This document shows positions 55,828 to 64,000 of a stretch of DNA of 64,000 nucleotides, one piece after another. The stretch comes from Hydnum rufescens UP504 (taxonomy: Eukaryota; Basidiomycota; Agaricomycetes; Cantharellales; Hydnaceae): contig MU128922.1 in NCBI GenBank assembly GCA_014904985.1, positions 196,249 through 260,248 on the forward strand, given 5' to 3'. The position numbers were made by a program, and so were the translations under genes. How positions within the stretch are numbered: position 1 is the stretch's first letter; each line of letters begins with the position of its first letter. The notes under the pieces are model-generated. The model searched no databases. It saw only the letters and a program-made list of their open reading frames with translations, and was not told where the DNA came from.

Positions 55828-56097
55828 AAGAATGAATCCCTCAGTACCGATGACAAAAGGGGCATGATCATTAGAAAAGAAACGAAAAAGACAAACAAAA
55901 TAGAAGCCAGCCGTACAGCCGTCTGAGGATACATCAGCAAGTGGACCGTCGGATGTGCAGATAGGGTTGCGTCTGCAATCATGAAGGCCTCACCCTGTAC
56001 CTGCGAACTGGTGGCCATGCATCCATTGGCATCATTGACCATTGAGCATATGGCCATCCAGCACCAAAACATCAGGAATTGGCTGAGGTTCTTCAGG

Positions 56098-56382
56098 ACT
56101 CACCATCATCTGTGGTCCCCCTGGAATAGGAAGAGAGAACTACAGAGTATCCTTCATCTGCACTGTCACCAATAACACAATACCCGACAGTCATTTTTAC
56201 TCAATTGGCATTGAACCCCATGGTGCCCTCGACGAGGAAACTGAAATCTTCACTCAAGTACAGTTCATTTTCCAAATGCAGGATATCAAGGCTCAAGGTC
56301 ATTTCCATCCATGGGTGAAAAATGGCCACATGACCATATCTGAGCCCATACCAATTGATCCAACAACATCTTTTGAGTGAAT
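56098..56382 (+). pseudogene. Fragment with weak resemblance to accessory ORF b
   Basis: Open frame GPPGIGRENYRVSFICTVTN, DSHFYSIGIEPHGALDEE, FQMQDIKAQGHFHPWVKNGH, ending TSFE and a TGA. The order TN..DSH, then hydrophobic, then Q(I/M).D...GH is similar to ORF b, but the match is by eye and weak. The right arm carries a more broken copy (FICTVTNDTNTPGH near 61190 on the minus strand). Confidence 0.35.
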
Positions 56383-56829
56383 CTAATTGACAACAGTGGT
56401 ACAGTGCCCTGGCCCCAACTTTCTGTGCATCATGATGGGCAACATGGTCATTGTCTGAAGTTGCATGCATACGCTACATAGTGATTTCGGTAGGCCTCAT
56501 CAGATGAACATTTCATCCATGGTATGATGCCATTCAAGACTAATACTTTCGCTTAGTGCAAGAAAACACAAGTCAATACAGTGTTAGGGCTTTCTCAAGG
56601 GGTTTCCCAGTATGGACTCAACTTCCATGTGTTGTGATCATTGAACAGAGAACCAGGTAACACTTAATGATGCACTACGTGGTCAGAACGAAGGTCCTAT
56701 ACTCTGGGGAGGTGGTTATCATCTTAATCCCATGCTTGTTGTAGTTCCTTCTGATTGAATATTCTAGGAGTGTCCACATGGTGAATTGAGTGTCTGTGGG
56801 TAGAAATGTGACACTTGGCAGCCATTATA

Positions 56830-57964
56830 ACACCTACCTAGGTGGGAAAGAACGAGGCATTTAATACTAACTAGGTCCAAGCATTATGGAACAGATGGTC
56901 CAACCAGGCTTAATACACTGGCTTACAGACTTGGCCCAAGTTGGCCATTTGGGCTACTTGGCCCAACTTCACCTCATGCTGTAGTAGCCAAATATAGTAA
57001 TTATTTGGGTGGGGACAGGTGTTGGATGGGGGTTGAGTTTGGTTAGGGTGCATTGTTGAGTGTGGAATGTCTACCCCATGCCAGTGAAGGAAGGTTAGGT
57101 TTGATCAATTACATAATAATTGCTATGAGTAAACCAATAAGAGTGCGTAAATAATCAATCCATATATGATATATTACATAACACTCCATATTTGGATATA
57201 TCATAATTAATTCATATTATATTATTCTAATCAATTCATATTTGGAAATTGAATAAGACATCATATTGATAAACCAAGCTATTATATAGCATTATATACC
57301 TTAATTATTATATAGCAAAAAAGCGGACAAAGGTGGGCCCGGAGGGATTTTTGTTGAAAGCCTTGAGCCTTATAGCCTCAGAACTTGTGCAAGCTGACCC
57401 CATGTGGGAATGTCTTAGTGTCACTTAATAAATCGACTTGTAAAGGACACCAACACACAACTGGGATCGCCTTCACACAGGAATCAGGAACATATAAGCT
57501 CAGGCTTCAACAAATCCCCTCCTGGGGCCCCCCCCTTTGCCGCTTTTTGCTTAATAGAGAGATGTAGGTAGATACGTATAGTATATAGGCTTGGAAGTAT
57601 TCAAATAATGCAACTATGTAACATTCCAAAAGAACATTGATTAGGAATAATCTAAATATGGAATAATTATGTTAAATAGTCCAAATAAAAGTGATTATAG
57701 TATCCATATGAAAATTGATTTAATGAATATTTCCGAACATGAAATTGGTATGATCTTATATAAATGATATATAATAATATGGCTATCATGGTAGGACCAG
57801 TTGGGGCCAGTTTGGGGCCATTGGCCTAGTTGGGCCAAATTGCCAAATCTTGCAGGGTAGGCAATCAAATGTGGCCAGATTGGGCCCACATTACAGACTC
57901 CATAGTATCATCTGCCCCAGATGACGTAAGATAGAAGAAAAGTGCCCTGACCAGCGAGAGTACC
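56830..57964. mobile_element. MITE-like insertion in the left arm
   Basis: Absent from the right arm, where the flanks are directly joined. Near its ends are inverted GGCC-rich segments: TTGGCCCAAGTTGGCCATTT at about 56935, and AGTTGGGGCCAGTTTGGGGC (57796) plus GGCCAGATTGGGCCCACATT (57878). The inside is AT-rich (57120-57320, 57600-57780) with no transposase ORF. A non-autonomous DNA element is likely; exact ends and target duplication are unresolved. Confidence 0.45.
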
Positions 57965-59208
57965 GACCCAACGTGAGGCAAGTGGGCTGAATTTTCACAT
58001 CCCTTTAGTGCACATCTGGTTAATGTCAAAGCCGAAGCATAATGGCACTTCATACCGTGTTTCCTCCTGACATCAATGATGAAGCCTTTCACATACACTT
58101 GACCACCACTCGAAATCCACATCTGGACAGTGCAAGTTGTTCCATTTGACCTTTTACTTGACATGCAGTGCATGGAATTTAGGATTTTTTCTTGCCCACA
58201 TGATTATGTCAATGTGAGATCGTGTCATGCAAAACCTCTGCCATGCTCCATGAGTAAGATAGTAAACCACAGAAACCGAGGAAAGTGGGTTGATTGGAGC
58301 TTTATGGGAACACTGGAATTCACAGCTCGAACAACACTATCACAGAGAAACCACTTCTTGGATTGGTGAAAGGTCCGCCAGATGATTATGGGTCATGGTG
58401 AGCCACAGGATTAAACATAAAGGATATTGACAACTCCCACATTCATGTCGCCGCTTGGCACCAGTTACCAGAATCTTGACACAGCAATGGCCAAGCTAGC
58501 TTTTGACTGACTTACCCAATTTAAAATCTAATAGATAATCCAAAGAAACAAGCCACTCTGAATAGAAACAGACAAAAGGAAAGTCAATGGGATCAATCTG
58601 AGTTGAGGTCCAGGGTGACAGGAATGGTCTTGAGATTGGTTATGGACTACCTAGTAGACACAAGTAGTATAGTCTACCGTGAAAAAGGAAGGAGTCACAC
58701 CAAAGGTCCTTCTCTGAAGAACCCGTCAAAATGTGTATTAGTAGATTGTCTGATGATTTAACCTAATCCAGCAGCGGTTCTTCAATTCAAACGGGGATGG
58801 GGGAAAGACAATTCAAATCCACTTTATGGCTTAATATCACTCCCAAAAAATGATAAAAACAGAAAGGGATTAGGTGAAATTATAAGCAAAATCAAACTCA
58901 AATGAAGGAATTCCAATTCAAAGTCAGAATAGTGAAATAGACTTAACAAACATTTCCTCCTCCCTACAGAACAGAATCTATCATCCCCAATATATTTATA
59001 TATATTATATATATATTTCTGTTCGTGAGTGATGGATGAAATAGTTGGTATTTTTTATGTCCAATATTTCACATTCTTTGTACTTAGTAGGATACCTTCA
59101 CTTTGAACTTTGACATTTATTTTTGCTTTCATTAATTTTCACCGGTAAATCCCACTTTCTGTTTATACCCATCCATTGTTTTCTGGATGTATATTAGCAC
59201 ATAAATGT

Positions 59209-59233
59209 NNNNNNNNNNNNNNNNNNNNNNNNN
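59209..59233. other. Assembly gap of 25 N
   Basis: 25 N at the centre of the inverted repeat, a place where assemblers often fail. AT-rich TATATATTATATATATATTT lies nearby at about 58990-59020. Confidence 0.99.
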
Positions 59234-59290
59234 GTATAGGAGGAGTTTCAGCAACTGTCAGAGGAAATCCAGAACATGATGAAACACACA

Positions 59291-59463
59291 ACACCACCAT
59301 CAACCTGGAGGAGAGGAGGACTCCTTGGCCTTGGCAGTTGGTTCTACTGGTGAAACATCTGAAGATGATGAGGAGGAAGGCAACAAGGATGACAAAGGCA
59401 AGGATGATGGCAATGATGGTGATAATAACAACAAGGGCAAGGATATTTACCATGATATGTAAG
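59291..59463 (+). pseudogene. Acidic C-terminus of an unknown gene
   Basis: One plus frame reads AVGSTGETSEDDEEEGNKDD, then KGKDDGNDGDNNNKGKDIYH and DM before a TAA at 59461. Upstream sequence vanishes into the N gap. Low-complexity acidic tail only; identity unknown. Confidence 0.35.
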
Positions 59464-59489
59464 ACCTATTAATTTATATCAGGGGTAAT

Positions 59490-61512
59490 AGTCCTGATAA
59501 TTTTTAGCAGAAAGTGTGAATTTTGATTGTCTTTCCCCTCATCCCCAGTTTTGAAGCTTGAAGAACAGCTGCTGGAATTAGGTTAAAGTCCACTACAAGA
59601 CTCCTACTAATTACACATTTTGAGGGGTTCTCAGAGAAGGTCCTTTGGTGTGATCTCACTTCCTTTATTCACTGTGTAGATACTAGATACTCTGTGTCTA
59701 GGTAGTCCCATAACCAATCTCAAAGACCATTCCTTCACCCTGGACCTCAACCTCAGATTGATCCCATGACCTTCTCCTTTTGTCCTTGTTTCTATGTCAC
59801 AGACTGGCTGGATTTCTTTGGAATTATCTATTATTATGATTTTAAAAATTGGGATTAAGGCCAAGTACAAAAGCTAGGGCTTGAGCCCATTGCTGTGTCA
59901 AAGACTCATGGTCCAACATGGGTAGCCAAGGAGAAATGAATGTGTGGAGTTGTCCAATATCCTCTACTGTTAAATTACCTTCTGGTGGCTCCACCATGAC
60001 CTCATTCAAATTATCTGGAGGACCTCTTCAACCAATCCAAGATGTGTTCTCTGTGATAGTGTTGTTCTGAAGCTGTGAATCTGCCAGCACTGGTTCCTGT
60101 AAAGCTGCCCAATCAACCCAAACAATTCGAGGTCCTGTGGTAATATGACATCATCCTGTACCTCATGGAGCATGGCAGGATTGTTATTGCCATTGACAAT
60201 GAAGTCATCACCATTGACAACAAAATCATGTGGGGCCAAGAAATCCCCTCAAATCCCATGCACTAGCATGTCAAAGTAAAAGAAGTCGATGGGTGAATGA
60301 CTGTGCTGTCCCTGGATGTGGATTCAATGGTGGTTCCAAGTGTGTGTGAAAAAGAGCAGTTCATCATTGATGTCAGGAAGGAAAAGGTAATGAAGTAGCC
60401 ACTTATGGCTTCAGCTGTTGACATCAAAACCATGGTGCAACTTGAGGGATGTGAAAAATTCAGCCCACTTGGCTCCAAGTTGGGTGGTCACATCTACCCA
60501 CAGATGCTCAATTTGCACATTGTGGACACTCCTAGAATATTCCAATCAGAAGGAATTACAACAAGCATGGGATTAAATGATAACCACCTCCCCCAGATAT
60601 AGGACCCTCAGTTCTGACCATGGTAATGCTCCATATAAGCAGCTACCTGGAGATTCTCTGTTCCATGATCACCATGAACATGTGAAGGAGTCCATACTGG
60701 GAAACCCCTTGAAGAAAGACCCCAACACTGTATTGGCTCAATTGTTATTACTTGCACATAAGGAAGTAATTAGTCTTGAATGGCCATCAATAAACCCATG
60801 GATGACAATGTTCCATCTGATGAGGCCTACACAGAAAATCATAAGTAAGCAATATGACATGCAAACTTGCAGAACACTGACCATGTTGCCCATCATGATG
60901 CCACAGAAAGTTGGGGCCAGGGACACTGTACACTTGTCACTCGATTATGATTCACTCAAATAGATGTTGTATTGGATCAATATGAAGTAATGAGGCTTGG
61001 ATACAGTCACATGGCACATTTTCACTCATGGAGTGGAATGAACCATGAAGCATTGATATCCCTGCATTGGGAAATGAATGCATACTCAAGTGACAGCATT
61101 GTCAAGTTCTTCATCTGTCCAGAGAGACACCATGGTTCAGAATGCCCACACTTGAGTAAAAATGACATGTCCAGGGGTATTGGTGTCATTGGTGACAGTG
61201 CAGATGAAAGGATACTCCTGTAGTTCTCTCATTCCATATTCCAGGAGGGCACCATGGATGATTGGGCGAGATACACTGAGAAACTCAGCAATTCCACTGA
61301 TGGTTCAGTGCTGGATGGCCCATGATAGCCATTCGCAGTCAATGACTGCCCGTGGACGACCACAGCCACCAGTACAAATCCAGGTAACAGGGTGGGGCTG
61401 TCCATGATGTGAAGACTCTACTGCATCAAGGTAGCCTTGCCAGATCTCAGCACTCAGAAGGATAATGTTATTGTGGATAACATCAGCCTCTTCATGACTG
61501 AGGGATTCATTC
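59490..61512 (-). repeat. Right arm of the large inverted repeat
   Basis: The reverse complement of 55828-58985 apart from the insertion in the left arm. Many substitutions and indels separate the arms, so the duplication is old and not an assembly fold-back. One stretch stays open on the minus strand: MAPHDFVVNGDDFIVNGNNN ... GLVEEVLQII (60006-60239). Its left-arm counterpart is broken. Confidence 0.8.
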
Positions 61513-62138
61513 TATAATTTTTCAGAGACCATTGGTACCTATGATTTCCAATTATTGTACAAAGATCAGAAGAACCTACTTGTTCAAGCATCTCTGAATA
61601 TCTATCAAGATCATCACCCACTTGAGATATCACAGTGGGATCATGATGGGGACTGTCAAGTACAGTCTGTACAGAGTGAAAGAGTTGATAATATTGATGG
61701 CAGAATGCCACAGCAATTGAGTGGTGATGGTTATGTTCCATGAGTGGAGTCTCCCCAAATTTTCCAGAAGTAACTGGAGGTGACTGACTAGGCTACAGGC
61801 CCCTCTGACAAAATATGGGACTCATCCATTGATGAAGCTGCTCAAATAGTTCTTGGAAAGCAGAAGTGAGATTGAAATTGAAACTGAAGGAAATTGCTGA
61901 ATCAAAATTACAAATCATCATGGTTTTCATATTGGAACAGCTCAGTAACAGTTCAGAACCAGCCATTATTTCTTTTCAAAGAATATGCTCATAATTATTA
62001 CATTTCAACAGATGTGCTCATCTTCATTTATATGCATCAAAAGTGAAAGGCATGTCACACACGAAATGCATGATTTCAATATGTGAACAGTATTTTAAAC
62101 AAACATATTTTTTACATATTTCTAACCAGTGGTGTACC
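61513..62138. other. No gene seen
   Basis: Between the inverted repeat and the permease gene. Short ORFs on both strands (for example 61555-61743) show no motif. The promoter of the permease gene should lie in the last few hundred bases; no clear TATA box seen. Confidence 0.4.
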
Positions 62139-63480
62139 ATGTCTGCCAAACACCACTCAGATATCAAGAAGGTTGCAACCCTGGAGGAGTTGGGCTGCAT
62201 TGTCAGGGTCTCATCCTCCACCTTGGAGTGGCACCAATGCCTCTGTGCTATTGGGGTTGAATCCAGAGGTTCATCACCTTTCCTCCAGAAGCTGGCATGC
62301 TCACTCACCACCCACCCCCATAGGAATCCATCCAATAGCCATGGAGGACTGGACAGACAGGCAGTACAACAGGATCCTCTTCCTGTGGCTTTCCATGAGC
62401 TTCAATCTCTTAACGTATGTTTGCAATTGCTTTCGATCATGGCCACTGTTCTTACCAAGACTGCCATGGCAGCTTTTCCACAGGCACTCTAGGACCTATT
62501 GCCTTAGGTCTCAGCATCAGAGATAGTTGCCTGGTCATCCTGTTCTTTAATGTGCTCTGCTATATTCCTCTGGCCTATTTGTTAGTGACAGATTCCATCA
62601 CTTCCATCACCCATTATTGACTATCGCATTCCAGCTGCACATGGGGACTGAAGATGGGAATGTGCCAAATGATACAGGCCTGTTTTAGCTTTGGGTATGT
62701 GCAATATGTGCCTCTTCCCAATCTTAGTCTCCCATCCTGACCTCCCTCCATCAGAAAATTTGGTGTCCTCCTCCCTGTCATCCTCAATCTTATTGGGATG
62801 ATAGGCTTCTGCATTTTGTCATGTATTCTTAGTGGGCAGACACTGACTGCAGTTTCCGGTTATCATCTCCCCTGGAGGCAAGGAATCCTGTCATTGATGT
62901 TATGTGCCCTGACCCTTGAATCTTCTCTGCAGTATTGGGGTTGTGATTATTTCAGTTGTCTCCCTAGTTGTCTCATTCATGGGGTACACTGTCTTGCATT
63001 GGTTGGTCCACATGCCATAGTCCACTCAAATCCCCATTGAATCCTTTGGTATCATCTCTAGGTACATACACTGGTCATGGGCACCTGTAGTCATTGTAGT
63101 TTTGGTTGCCCTTGGAATCAGTGGGAAACTCAGTAACCCCACACCTGTAGCGCCAGCCACAGCTCAGGCCATGCTGTCTTTTGGCTCTGCTATAGCTGGG
63201 TTTGTTCTCACCTGGTCACCATTAAGTTCAGATTTTACTTGTTACATGTGCCCAGAGGCTCCCAGGCAGGTCTTAATTTCTCAGCTGACTTGTCTCTATT
63301 CTCGCTCATAATTGCACAGCAGTTGTTGTATTTTCATTTACTCTTGTGTCAGGCTACTGTTCCTGCTGGTAAGGGTGTTCATACTTACATTGGAAATGGA
63401 TACTCATATTCTCTCCCCCCACCTAGGTTACCCTGTGTTGGAGTGAGGAATTGCAGAAATGACTGGGTGTGCTGATGGAG
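62139..63480 (+). pseudogene. Purine-cytosine permease (NCS1 family), 3' end decayed
   Basis: Membrane transporter for nucleobases (Fcy2-like, NCS1 family). Start MSAKHHSDIKKVATLEELGC. Inferred exons 62139-62268, 62324-62414, 62473-62580, 62635-62694, 62755-62877, 62933-63001 and 63062-63271, with introns of 54-60 nt (GTTCAT, GTATGT, GTTAGT, GTATGT, GCAAGG and GTTGGT donors). Joined exons give family motifs: GVESRGIHPIAMEDWTD, NLLTFSTGTLGPIALGL, ILNLIGMIGFCILSC, SGQTLTAVSG, GFVLTWSPLSSDFTCYM. The fifth intron is GC-AG. After PEAP (about 63268) further introns are possible but the family sequence fades and stops appear, so the 3' end is probably broken. Confidence 0.82.
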
Positions 63481-63921
63481 ACAAGCGTGACCCTGCAAGG
63501 CTATGCTGATGGCTTTGCCAATTGTTATTCACAAATCTACTGTTTGGATCTTATAGCTAGGTTTCACCAGTGGTCTTTTACCCCTTTGTTTTCTTGCCAC
63601 CATCATTGACAATTGGACTTTTACTTCATGTTTTACCCCATTTTATGTGTTTCCGTGCCTCCTGTAAATACTATAAAAGATGGGCTTTGACCCTCAAAAT
63701 CCCAAGGACTTTTCTCTGTGTGTGTTCTTCCTGTCACCTGCTTGATTCACCTGGGCAACTCAAGTCTCACCAGTCTACCAAATTCATCCTCACCTGCTTA
63801 GTAATCAGGGGGAGTTCTTCTTGCACGAATACCATAACTCTCACTAGGTTATGGGCCCATCACTGCTCTCTTAAAGAAACACATTTACCCCCTATTTTTC
63901 CCACAACTAGAAAAGATCACT
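63481..63921. promoter_or_regulatory. Probable LTR/leader region of a Copia-like element
   Basis: TATA box ACTATAAAAGA at about 63671-63681, followed by pyrimidine-rich sequence and a non-coding leader up to the gag ATG at 63922. LTR edges could not be fixed. GGTTATGGGCCCATCACTG near 63846 is where a primer site might lie, but this is uncertain. Confidence 0.4.
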
Positions 63922-64000
63922 ATGAGCAACAAATTCAAGATTTGGGTTATGAAATTGGCAGCAGATGGTATGAACTGGGTCACATACTGCGACCAGATTA
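63922..64000 (+). CDS. N-terminus of a Copia-type gag, cut by the window edge
   Basis: 26 codons from the ATG at 63922: MSNKFKIWVMKLAADGMN followed by WVTYCDQI. It resembles the start of fungal Ty1/Copia gag polyproteins (K(I/L)..L..DG.NW..Y). Only this start is visible, so the call rests on a short motif. Confidence 0.5.
   Translation, partial: MSNKFKIWVMKLAADGMNWVTYCDQI

Larger units (their letters stand above)
55828..58985 (+). repeat. Left arm of a large inverted repeat
   Basis: Runs from AGAATGAATCCCTCAGT and pairs, inverted, with 59490-61512. Shared landmarks include the CATGTTGCCCATCATGATG stretch (56425-56450), AGTGGGCTGAATTTTTCACA-like (57980) and CACACCAAAGGTCCTTCTCT (58700). The inner 0.5 kb (58590-58985) resembles family A LTRs (TCAAACGGGGATGGGGGAAA compare 51480). 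The arm is 1.14 kb longer than its partner because of the insertion at about 56830-57964. Confidence 0.8.

Overview
The window looks like transposon-rich DNA from a basidiomycete fungus, probably a mushroom-forming one. The evidence is spliceosomal introns of 50-60 nt with GT-AG or GC-AG ends, a chromodomain Ty3 element (chromovirus), a broken purine-cytosine permease gene of fungal type, a Zn2Cys6 cluster and heavy CpG to TpG/CpA decay. I cannot name the species. There is no sign of prokaryotic gene organisation and no rRNA, CRISPR or convincing tRNA gene.

Most of the first 50 kb is nested LTR retrotransposons of three families, named here A, C and E. Family A has LTRs of about 1.38 kb (TGT...ACA) and gag with a canonical CCHC knuckle. 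Family C has LTRs of about 1.65 kb with atypical TGTGG...TTCTATA ends. Family E is a chromovirus with LTRs of about 0.6 kb and TGTCAGGG/CCCTGACA ends. A and C share the same 18-nt primer-binding site and a tandem module of about 160 bp in their LTRs. Layout: 1-6642 is a minus-strand family A element (LTR 5261-6642) inserted in the 3' LTR of a family E chromovirus (6643-14357, minus). That chromovirus was itself hit by a solo E LTR (7017-7595) and a solo C LTR (9272-10921). 14358-22351 is a second family A element whose middle (about 15190-20629) is corrupted, homopolymer-inflated sequence next to a 25-N gap. 22352-26475 is the 3' end of a family C element inserted in antisense into the gag of another one (26476-29938). 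30-33 kb holds minisatellites, gene fragments and a second E LTR.

The main item is the family C element at 33070-47682. It has a 5' LTR, PBS, gag-protease, RT-RNase H, integrase in the -1 frame, a 117-aa ORF, a 440-aa spliced coiled-coil gene with its own TATA box, three further small ORFs, and then a truncated 3' LTR that shares private variants with the 5' LTR. A solo C LTR (44455-46022) sits inside it. If this is one element it is about 13 kb without that insertion, with about 6 kb of extra 3' coding capacity.

From 47.7 kb on, the sequence is older: a large decayed multi-exon gene of unknown function (47755-50897), a solo A LTR nested in another A LTR (51157-53758), a minisatellite (54.3-54.85 kb), an ancient inverted repeat (55.83-61.51 kb, with a MITE-like insertion in one arm and a 25-N gap at its centre), the permease gene from 62139, and at the right edge the start of a Copia-like gag (63922-64000). 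All element genes are expected to act in the retrotransposon cycle: gag forms the particle, protease matures it, RT/RNase H copies the RNA, and integrase (targeted by the chromodomain in family E) inserts the cDNA. Nearly every copy here is broken.
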